From positions 1 through 37,649 of the forward strand of contig JAIEDW010000222.1 of the NCBI GenBank assembly GCA_029067805.1: 37,649 nt of DNA, in the 5' to 3' direction. Made by a program: the position numbers and the translations under genes. Positions 1 through 7,400 of the stretch are shown here, piece by piece. The stretch is from Lachnospiraceae bacterium (GTDB lineage Bacteria > Bacillota > Clostridia > Lachnospirales > Lachnospiraceae). The first letter of the stretch is position 1, and each line of letters opens with the position of its first letter. Under the pieces are notes generated by a model. It was not told the origin of the DNA. It did no database searches and worked only from the letters and a program-made list of their open reading frames with translations.

Positions 1-42
1 TATAAATTCTTTTACCGTTTCTCCTGTCATTTTTATACTCAT
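1..42 (-). CDS. Possible start of a gene cut by the window edge
   Basis: An ATG at 40-42 on the minus strand is preceded by a purine-rich ribosome-site-like stretch (AGGTGAAGAAGGGAGC). It opens a frame that continues to the window edge, reading M-S-I-K-M-T-G-E-T-V-K-E-F-I. The same frame is open upstream to a TGA at 124-126, so a longer start (GTG or TTG) is also possible. It lies downstream of the M56 peptidase gene in the same direction and could be the third gene of that unit. Too little is visible to name a product. Confidence 0.3.
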   Translation of the reverse strand, partial: MSIKMTGETVKEFI

Positions 43-51
43 GCTCCCTTC

Positions 52-94
52 TTCACCTGTGAGCTTAGACTTTATGTATAAACCCACAGGTGAA
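52..94. repeat. 10-bp perfect inverted repeat downstream of the M56 peptidase gene
   Basis: TTCACCTGTG (52-61) is mirrored exactly by CACAGGTGAA (85-94), with a 23-nt loop. Neither side has a good T-run, so it is a poor intrinsic terminator. On the minus strand the 3' arm carries the AGGTGAA that would serve as ribosome site for the possible gene starting at 42. The hairpin could therefore hide that site. This is inference. Confidence 0.55.
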
Positions 95-157
95 AATCTT
101 AATTTTTCATTCAATAAATCAGCTCATGAAGTGTACCGATATTTTAAATGTTTTTCT

Positions 158-1507
158 TTAGTGAGGACATACACTATAAGATATTGATTGTATATTATCT
201 CCATAAATTATATGTCCGCATTTATTGCAACATTTGCCATCGTAATAATCTACCTTACACCCACCACTGCTATTTTTTGTATGCTTTGTAATCGTTCCCG
301 AAGTATAAGTATGGCTGCATGAGCCATATGTCTGATACTCGCCCTGTTCTGTATACACATCATAATGAACTTCTCCTGTTTCAGTTACAAAAAATGTAAG
401 ATCATCTGAAATTATATATTGTTCATATCCATCATATTTTGTCTCTTTTTCATTAAACAAAACAGCATCTTCCCAATTACTACAAAAAATAACGTCCTCT
501 ACCTTCTCATAAGGCTCATCAGAATACTTAATCGTCCTTTTCTCATACGCATAAACCGTCAATGATGACGCAAAAATCGCCCCTACAAGAATCAACAACC
601 CTACTACGCTGCTCATTTTTCCATATTTTTTTCTTATGTTTTTCATATTTAATATCCTTTCTTTTATCTGTTTTTTACTCAAACTAAAGCCTACAATCGG
701 CAAACCTACCGTACCTTCCTTTTCCGCAAAGTCGATAATCATCTTTGCGTAATCTCCTGTTTCTTGTAAACTTTTATTCATGGTAACTTTGTAATCACAA
801 TACATCTCCGAAGTTAAATTCCATCGGTACAGCAAATAATACACAAGCGGATTATAAAAATTTAGAACAACCACCCAAAACAATATGACCTTAACAAGAT
901 TATCCATAACCTTTATATGTACCAACTCATGACGCAGTACATCTTGCAGTTTCTTTTCCTCCCATTCAATATCTGGAAGGATGATCTTTCTATGTAAGAT
1001 TCCGATTGTAATTGGTGTTTTGATGCCGACACATAAGTATACTTTATTTTTTGCATTTCTTTTTGTTTCTTTTTCCAATTCTTCTAAGACCATTTCTCCA
1101 TTTTCATAAAGCACCACCCCTTTCATAATGTTCAGATAAACGGTAAAATATTTTTTAAGATATAGAATCAATCCGCCAAATCCCAAAAGCAGACTGAATA
1201 ACAATATGATATACACAGGCAGATTGGACACATATACGCCGTCTCGATATACAAATACCGTGTAATTCGTCATATTTTTTACAACACGCGTTCCTTGATA
1301 CCACGTCTTAATACCGAAATACCGATTCAGCCACTCCGTATACTCTGCTTTAAAATATCCAAACGGTACAAGAAATAAAATGATATTTACGGTAAGATAT
1401 ATTTTATGCCATGTAATCGGCAGATACCGCTTCGTCAGAAAAGAAACGCACAGGTAAATCCCTATCGCGATACTTCCCGCCAAGCTCATTGTATGCAGCA
1501 GCGTCAT
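158..1507 (-). CDS. M56 family (BlaR1/MecR1-type) membrane metallopeptidase with a Cys/His-rich outer domain
   Basis: This is a 449-residue antirepressor-type protease. Four hydrophobic segments lie near residues 5-25, 36-53, 97-117 and 301-321. The cytoplasmic zinc-protease motif HELVH is at 193-197, and the EMYCD downstream probably gives the third ligand. In BlaR1/MecR1 an outer penicillin-binding domain senses beta-lactam and the protease then removes the BlaI/MecI repressor. Here the outer part (about 322-449) is only about 130 residues and shows no SxxK/SxN/KTG set. It ends in a cluster of Cys 397, 417, 426, 427, 430 and 447 with several His, including a CNKC pair, so it looks like a metal or redox module. 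The signal sensed is unknown. The ATG follows AGGAGGATTAGT, which overlaps the end of the repressor gene, so the two are coupled. Confidence 0.85.
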   Translation of the reverse strand: MTLLHTMSLAGSIAIGIYLCVSFLTKRYLPITWHKIYLTVNIILFLVPFGYFKAEYTEWLNRYFGIKTWYQGTRVVKNMTNYTVFVYRDGVYVSNLPVYIILLFSLLLGFGGLILYLKKYFTVYLNIMKGVVLYENGEMVLEELEKETKRNAKNKVYLCVGIKTPITIGILHRKIILPDIEWEEKKLQDVLRHELVHIKVMDNLVKVILFWVVVLNFYNPLVYYLLYRWNLTSEMYCDYKVTMNKSLQETGDYAKMIIDFAEKEGTVGLPIVGFSLSKKQIKERILNMKNIRKKYGKMSSVVGLLILVGAIFASSLTVYAYEKRTIKYSDEPYEKVEDVIFCSNWEDAVLFNEKETKYDGYEQYIISDDLTFFVTETGEVHYDVYTEQGEYQTYGSCSHTYTSGTITKHTKNSSGGCKVDYYDGKCCNKCGHIIYGDNIQSISYSVCPH

Positions 1508-1508
1508 A

Positions 1509-1907
1509 CTAATCCTCCTCTTGCGAAAACTCCTTTTCCACGATTGTCCTCAAATCGTCGGCAACCTTTTTATCAATCCCCTTGCCCCCGGTAAGCGCCG
1601 ACAAAAAGGAATAAACGGAACCGCCGTAAAAATCGTGAAGCAATTTTTCCGCCTTGCCCTTTTCATACTCCGTATCGGTCACTGCCGCGTGATACACTCT
1701 GTTTTTTCCTGTTTCGTCCGCCGCGATCAGCCCCTTATCCGACAGTCGTTTGATAAACGTATTGACTGTCTGCTTTTTCCACTCCTTGCCTTCCTCTTTT
1801 GTCAAAAAAGTCATGATTTCAACAAAGCTTTTTGCGCCTTCTCTCCACAAAAAATGCATGATTAAGCTTTCCGACTGTGTCATTTCATATATAATTTCTT
1901 TATTCAT
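1509..1907 (-). CDS. BlaI/MecI/CopY family transcriptional repressor
   Basis: This is a 132-residue protein, the usual length for the family. The N-terminal winged helix-turn-helix reads as a typical BlaI domain: 'MTQSESLIMHFLW' and then 'KKQTVNTFIKRLSDKGLI' as the recognition region, followed by a C-terminal dimerisation helix. The partner protease starts one base after the stop codon, so repressor and sensor-protease form a two-gene unit. Family members bind TACA/TGTA dyads and are inactivated when the partner M56 protease is triggered. An AAAAAGGAGC ribosome site precedes the ATG. The regulated target beyond the operon itself is not visible in this window. Confidence 0.92.
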   Translation of the reverse strand: MNKEIIYEMTQSESLIMHFLWREGAKSFVEIMTFLTKEEGKEWKKQTVNTFIKRLSDKGLIAADETGKNRVYHAAVTDTEYEKGKAEKLLHDFYGGSVYSFLSALTGGKGIDKKVADDLRTIVEKEFSQEED

Positions 1908-1955
1908 ATCCGTGCTCCTTTTTCTAAGTTATATAACCTTTAACGCTTTTTCTTT

Positions 1956-1984
1956 ATTGTACTACAAACACATAATACTGTAAA
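1956..1984 (-). promoter_or_regulatory. Promoter of the repressor/M56 peptidase pair with possible BlaI half-sites
   Basis: On the minus strand TTTACA (1979-1984) and TACAAT (1956-1961) are separated by exactly 17 nt, a good vegetative promoter about 50 nt upstream of the repressor ATG. The spacer contains TACAGTA and TGTAGTA arms, which resemble BlaI/MecI half-sites (TACA/TGTA) but are farther apart than in the staphylococcal operators. Autoregulation is likely; the exact operator is not certain. Confidence 0.6.
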
Positions 1985-2051
1985 GAATTTCCCAATCCAT
2001 CAAATATCAACAAAAGTTGACACGTTTTGCGAACTGTCTTACGGAATCAAA

Positions 2052-2092
2052 ATTGCCGACAGGTATACTCTATCGGCATACCTATCGGCAAT
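2052..2092 (-). terminator. Terminator-like hairpin after the HIT gene
   Basis: ATTGCCGACAGGTAT (2052-2066) pairs with ATACCTATCGGCAAT (2078-2092) with one mismatch, forming a 15-position stem. On the minus strand it is followed by TTTTGATT. It sits 25 nt past the stop of the HIT gene and probably ends the rhomboid-flavodoxin-HIT transcript. Confidence 0.65.
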
Positions 2093-2117
2093 GAAAATTT
2101 ATTTCTATATTCTCTTC

Positions 2118-2528
2118 TTATTTCACGATCATATCCTTAATCTCGTCAAGCTGCGCATCCGTCATCTCCTGCGGCTTCATCACGAGGCTCTGGTTGTCGT
2201 CATTGTAACGCGGTATCAGATGCACATGGAAATGAAACACAGTCTGTCCCGCCACTTCATTATTATTCTGCACAATATTAAATCCGTCAGCGCCAAGCTT
2301 TTCCGTCATTAGCGTTGCCATTTTCTTTGCAAGCGGCAGCACCTTTGCAGCCGTATCATCCGCAATCTCATAAACGTTCTTATAGTGGTCTTTTGGCAAG
2401 ATCAGCGAATGCCCTTTTGTGGCGGGCGCCAAATCCATAATCACTCTGAAATCATCGTCCTCGTAGAGTGTCCTTGAGGGAATCTCACCATTTGCAATCT
2501 TACAAAAAATACAGTTTTCGTCTTTCAT
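2118..2528 (-). CDS. HIT family nucleotide hydrolase/transferase (Hint type)
   Basis: This is a 136-residue HIT protein. The histidine triad HFHVHLIP is at 99-106, with the catalytic His being the middle one of the HxHxH run. An N-terminal C-x-x-C (residues 6 and 9) is the zinc pair common in bacterial Hint proteins. Such enzymes hydrolyse nucleoside phosphoramidates and acyl-adenylates in the cytoplasm. An AGGAGG ribosome site lies upstream of the ATG. The start is 25 nt past the stop of the flavodoxin-like gene, so this is the last gene of that operon. Which substrate it uses cannot be told from the sequence. Confidence 0.95.
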   Translation of the reverse strand: MKDENCIFCKIANGEIPSRTLYEDDDFRVIMDLAPATKGHSLILPKDHYKNVYEIADDTAAKVLPLAKKMATLMTEKLGADGFNIVQNNNEVAGQTVFHFHVHLIPRYNDDNQSLVMKPQEMTDAQLDEIKDMIVK

Positions 2529-2553
2529 TTTTATTACATCCTCCTATTAAATT

Positions 2554-3543
2554 TTAAAATACATACAGCGCATCCAGTGTCCTAAGCACCTTGAAATCGC
2601 CTTTCATTTTCATATCACCAGCCATAAATGCCCTCTGGAAGGTCATGCGCCCCTGTACAATCTCATTCATCACATCAGTAGAGAGCTGCATCTCCACATC
2701 AAAACTGTCACTGTCGCCGTAATAGCATTCCATTTCCGTGTGGTCAACTTTGACGATCAGCGGCTTTTTCGCCTCGGGAAGATTAAATTTGTACACTGCC
2801 CGAAAGCCCGCCTGTGGATGAAAGTGATCTCTTAAATCCTGTAAAAACATTGTGCTGTTCAGCTCTCCCGACACGCCCATCAAATCCTTGAACATGCTCG
2901 CAAGTTCTTGAATATCCTCTTTTTGCTTCTGCACATAAAAGTCGTCGCTTGCCAGCTCGGAAAGCTGCTCCGCCTCCTGTGGCGTCAGATTCAGACTCTG
3001 TGTGAACGACACTTTCTGTTTGACCGCCTGATTACTGCACGGAAAGACTGCCGTTTTTTGATTGATGGAGCGGTACAAATCCTCCGTGCGTTTTTCGATG
3101 ACTCTCGCATAATTGGGATTTTGTTCCAATTCCGATACGTCCGCAATATATCCACTGATTCCCGTCACGGGAAGTCCTCCCAAAATTTCCCACGCATTTA
3201 TAAGATCCATCATCGCGTCGCGCTCACCATATGTGGTTGACATCACGATTGGGCACATGTATATTTTTGCAATCTTTTCCTTATCCCCGTAAAGCCAGCA
3301 CGCATCCAAAAACTGCTGCATCCAGCCGCCGATACCAAACCACTCAACGGTCGTGGCAAGAATAACGCCGTCCGCGTCCTTTAACGTCTGGGGCAGCGTA
3401 ACGATATTATTTTTAAATTCGTACAGATCATAACGCTCCATGTTTACATTGAGCTCCCGCAGCACCTCCTGCATCTTGTTGAGCACATACAGCGTAGCAT
3501 CTCCAATCAGTCCTCTTCCTCCGTAATAAATATTAATTTTCAT
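2554..3543 (-). CDS. Flavodoxin-like / NAD(P)H-dependent oxidoreductase fused to an SCP2-type lipid-binding domain
   Basis: This is a 329-residue two-domain protein. Residues 1-165 look like a flavodoxin/FMN-reductase fold: a beta-strand with a glycine-rich 'YYGGRGLIGDAT' phosphate loop, then 'DADGVILATTVEWFGIGG' and 'YGDKEKIAKIYMCPIV'. After a linker, residues 240-329 match the SCP2/sterol-transfer pattern, ending in 'RMTFQRAFMAGDMKMKGD', typical of bacterial SCP2 domains. A GGGAGG ribosome site precedes the ATG, and the start is 16 nt from the rhomboid stop. It probably reduces a hydrophobic or lipid-bound substrate in the cytoplasm. The substrate is unknown. Confidence 0.75.
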   Translation of the reverse strand: MKINIYYGGRGLIGDATLYVLNKMQEVLRELNVNMERYDLYEFKNNIVTLPQTLKDADGVILATTVEWFGIGGWMQQFLDACWLYGDKEKIAKIYMCPIVMSTTYGERDAMMDLINAWEILGGLPVTGISGYIADVSELEQNPNYARVIEKRTEDLYRSINQKTAVFPCSNQAVKQKVSFTQSLNLTPQEAEQLSELASDDFYVQKQKEDIQELASMFKDLMGVSGELNSTMFLQDLRDHFHPQAGFRAVYKFNLPEAKKPLIVKVDHTEMECYYGDSDSFDVEMQLSTDVMNEIVQGRMTFQRAFMAGDMKMKGDFKVLRTLDALYVF

Positions 3544-3559
3544 TCATTTACCTCCCGTT

Positions 3560-4195
3560 TTATCCCTGACGTTTCCAGCGAATCGTTTCCATGAGATACA
3601 TCGCCGCCATGATCAACACGCCGAAAACAAGTCCGCCCAAATGCGCCGCGTTATTGATGCCCTCCGACTGCATTCCGCTGTACACCATGTAAACAATCGC
3701 CAAAACCATTCTTTTTATCGAAATACCCTCGTAATGTCCGTCGTTTAAAACGACAAGCACCAGCATTGCGCCGATGAGTCCAAAAATCGCTCCGCTCGCA
3801 CCGATTGCAGTGTAATAATTCCGGCTGAGCACGACATTTATCATGGAAAAGATATCGCCGCCGATTCCCGAAAGAAAGTACAACAGCACAAATTTTGAGT
3901 GACCGATTACCCGCTCAAGCATCTCTCCAAGCGCAATCAGGAAAATCATATTACTTACAATATGAGAGATTCCGCCGTGCAAAAACATACTCGTAATGCT
4001 TCTGTAATATTCCCCATTTGAGAGGATACGCTCTGTGTTCATGCTTCCGGCGTCATAGATCATATCTGCAAGCGTTGTTTCCCCATACGGTATTTTTTCC
4101 GCATAGATACAACACAGATATACGAGAACATTGATTACAACAAGTACAAGCGTGACAATGCATTTTCGATATTGAAACGAATTCCTTTCTTCCAT
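3560..4195 (-). CDS. Rhomboid family intramembrane serine protease
   Basis: This is a 211-residue membrane protein with about six hydrophobic segments. The rhomboid signatures are present: H-G-G-I-S-H and Asn near 73-82 in TM2, the nucleophile motif GASG at 132-135 (Ser134), and the catalytic His in 'NNAAHLGG' (His185). The length is typical for a minimal bacterial rhomboid without extra domains. It would cleave transmembrane substrates within the bilayer. An AAAGGC ribosome site lies 8 nt before the ATG. It is the first gene of an operon with the flavodoxin-SCP2 and HIT genes and has a clear promoter. The large surface protein is divergently transcribed next door, but nothing shows that it is a substrate. 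Confidence 0.95.
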   Translation of the reverse strand: MEERNSFQYRKCIVTLVLVVINVLVYLCCIYAEKIPYGETTLADMIYDAGSMNTERILSNGEYYRSITSMFLHGGISHIVSNMIFLIALGEMLERVIGHSKFVLLYFLSGIGGDIFSMINVVLSRNYYTAIGASGAIFGLIGAMLVLVVLNDGHYEGISIKRMVLAIVYMVYSGMQSEGINNAAHLGGLVFGVLIMAAMYLMETIRWKRQG

Positions 4196-4259
4196 TTAAT
4201 ATCGCCTTTCTCTATCAGATATCATTTCTTATTTTAAAAAATAAATTTAAGTTTCCTTA

Positions 4260-4289
4260 ATTATCGCATTATCTGTATCAAGTTGTCAA
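4260..4289 (-). promoter_or_regulatory. Promoter of the rhomboid operon
   Basis: On the minus strand a perfect TTGACA (4284-4289) is followed after 18 nt by GATAAT (4260-4265), with TGC just before it forming an extended -10. This is a strong vegetative promoter, about 60 nt upstream of the rhomboid ATG. Confidence 0.75.
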
Positions 4290-4338
4290 TCTTGCAGTGA
4301 AATGTCGAAAAAAAATTTATTTACAATTTTTCCAGCAA

Positions 4339-4375
4339 TTGATAAGTTGACATAACTTTATTATACTGTTACACT
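4339..4375 (+). promoter_or_regulatory. Two overlapping promoters of the surface glucosaminidase gene
   Basis: TTGATA (4339-4344) and TATACT (4362-4367) are 17 nt apart. A second pair, TTGACA (4347-4352) and TACACT (4370-4375), is also 17 nt apart and shifted by 8 nt. The first has the better -10 and the second the perfect -35. The leader to the ATG at 4471 is about 95-100 nt. Confidence 0.65.
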
Positions 4376-4470
4376 TTAATTGTCACGCAACACGTTTATT
4401 TTATTACTTCGGCGGCTGAATTCCGAGAAATATAGCTGCCAGAGTAATATGTATGAAAGGATTGTGAAAT

Positions 4471-7400
4471 ATGTTTCATAAAAAACGTTATCGCGCATTA
4501 TCACTTATTTTAAGCTTCACGCTTTTTATCGGTGGTGTTCCGACAACAGTGAACGCTGCTGAATTATATGACGAAAATGACACAAATGTCATAAATGATA
4601 TTTCGGAAATAGATATTACACAAGAAGAAACAGAAATTGAAAATGAATCCGAATCGGAAAAACAGACTGAAGCTGCTATCGAAATACAGCCTGAAAAAGA
4701 ATCTGAAGCTGCGATAGAAACGAAACCTACTGTAGAAACACAGCCTATCTTTGAATCGGAAACGATTTTTGAAAACGAATCCGAATTGGTTTTCGAAAAC
4801 GAATCGGAAATTTTTGAAAATGAATCCGAAACAATTTTTGAAAGCGAATCGGCATCAGATACAGAATCAGAACCGGATTTCGACTCCGATATTCAGGCTG
4901 CAATCGATGCATTTAACAAACTTGCCGCCGAAAAACCTTTGATGGCGCTCTTATACCGTACAGAAACTTATGACGTGCATCAAAGTCCCGCAACGGACAA
5001 AACAGTCGCCACGATAAACAGCGGTCATACACTCTACATAAAATCGGTAGATATTTCAGAAGACGGCATCTGGTATGAAGCTGCATTTTGGCTTAATGGC
5101 ACGGAGTACAACGGCTATGTCGAGTCATACTACCTTGCCTATTCCGACGAAGACTGGATCAACTGGGAAACAGAATATGACATGCATGTCATAATGCCAT
5201 ATGCGTTAAACGGCAAGATTGACACCTCGGATATCGATGCATTTCCGGCGTATTATCGGGATAAGCTAATAGCATTAAAGGAGCTTCATCCAAACTGGAT
5301 TTTTGTTCCGATGAACACGGGACTTGATTTTAATACCGTTGTCGCAAACGAAATGGGTGACAAAAGCTTGATCCAAAATACCAAAAGCAATGCGGAAAAA
5401 GGCTGGGTCGGAAAACTTCACGGAGGCAGCTGGTATTATGCCACAAAAGATGCCGTTTCATATTATCTCGATCCGCTCAATTTCCTCACGGAAGGTTACA
5501 TTTTCCAGTTTGAGCAGCTTACGTTTAATGGCTCTTACCACACAGTGTCCGCAATTCAGAACTTTTTAAACGGCACTTTTATGAAAGGCAAACTCCCCGA
5601 TGATTCCAGCAAAACGTATGCGCAGGCATTTTATGAAATCGGCAAAAGCAGAACGTTAAGCCCGATTCACCTTGCCTCACGCGTTTATCAGGAACAGGGA
5701 AGCGGCACATCCGCGCTGATTTCAGGTAAGTATAACGGTTATCAGGGATATTACAACTATTTTAATGTAGGCGCAAGCGGAAAAACCGATAAAGAAGTTA
5801 TCGAAAGCGGCCTTTCCTATGCAAAGTCAAAGGGCTGGAACACGCACTACAAATCCTTGTCCGGCGGTGCGGCAACCATCGGAAACGGTTATATTTTAAA
5901 AGGTCAGGACACACCTTACTTGCAAAAATTTGATATAGACGATAACTACAATCCACTCTATACGCACCAGTACATGCAGAATATTCAGGCGCCCGCAAGC
6001 GAGTCCTTAACCACAAAAAAGATGTATGCGAATGCCGGAAGTCTGGACTCTGCGTTTGTGTTTAAAATTCCTGTTTATACAGGTATGCAGGCAGAGAAGC
6101 ATCTCCAAAGCGTCACGCTTGACAAGTCTTCTCTTATTTTGCAGACACAGGATTCCTTAAGCGGAAATCCCTCAGACCTTGATGTGACGGACATGCTTAC
6201 AGTACGATACAATCCGGCAAATATGACCGATGAAATTTCCAACATTACATGGAGCTCGTCGAACTCAAAAGTTGCCAAGATTACTTCTACAAACAATTCG
6301 GAAACCGTAAAGGTCACTGCTGTAGGGGAAGGCATGGCAACCATCACGGTAACCGTGACTGCGATTAACAGCGCAACGGGCGAGAACATTGTAAAAACGG
6401 CATCCTGTCAGATCACAGTTCTTGCGCCCGCCAAAGCAATCGAAAATTGTGTTGTCACTTTTATGAATAAAGATAACGCAACCGTGTTAAAGACGGTTAC
6501 CGTTCCGTATGAAGGAAGCGTTGACGAAGAAAACATTCCTAAAATTTCAGTTAGCGACGACGAACTCTTTGTGGGATGGTTTACCGGCAAAGGAGGAACT
6601 GGCACACGCTTTGACGATACTACGGTATTGTCCGTGGAAAATACAGTCGTTTATCCTTATTGCGAAACGCAGGGAAAAGGATTTTACGTTCTTCCCATCG
6701 GCGATTACACATACACGGGAAGCGCGATCAAACCGGAAGTACAGGTCTATGACAGCATTTTAAACGCCGACGGAAGCCACAGACTGATCACACTTGAAAA
6801 AGGAAAAGATTATACTGTTTCCTATAAAAATAACAAAAACGTCAACACGGCGGACAGCGTTTCTCCTACGGTTGTGATAAAAGGCAAAGGAAATTACAGT
6901 GGAACGGAATACGCTTATTTCAATATCCTTCCGAAGTCGCTGACAGACAGTGATATTTCCGCCGATAACATGACAATCGCTTACAACGGAAAACTCCAGA
7001 AAGCTACACCTGTCGTAACCCGCTCGGGCAAAAAGCTTTCTGTGAAAAAAGATTTTACTGTGTCCTATCCGAACACCAACAAAAACGCATATAACGATGC
7101 GGGAACATACCCGATTGTCATAAACGGCACGGGCGGCTATTCGGGCACACGCATCATTTACCTGAAAATTACTTCCGATGTTCTGATGAGCAAGGTAAGT
7201 GTGGCAAAAATACCAAGTCAGACATATGATGAAACACTTGTAAAAAACGGCAGCGGCATGACGCCGAAAAACCTTCAAGTTACTTACAAAAACCGCACGC
7301 TCGAGGAAGGTATCGATTATTCCGTAAGATACGCAAACAACCATTCTGTCGGAACAGCAACTGCATACATCACAGCGAAAAACGGAAGCGGTTTTTCGGG

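Noticed and set aside
1956-1984. Exact BlaI/MecI operator (adjacent TACA/TGTA dyad)
   Set aside because: The arms TACAGTA and TGTAGTA are present, but their spacing differs from the known operators, so only a tentative note is given with the promoter.
6760-7344. 194-codon minus-strand open frame inside the surface protein gene
   Set aside because: It is antisense to a repeat region with clear plus-strand coding signs (signal peptide, domains, ribosome site), and has no ribosome site or recognisable protein of its own.
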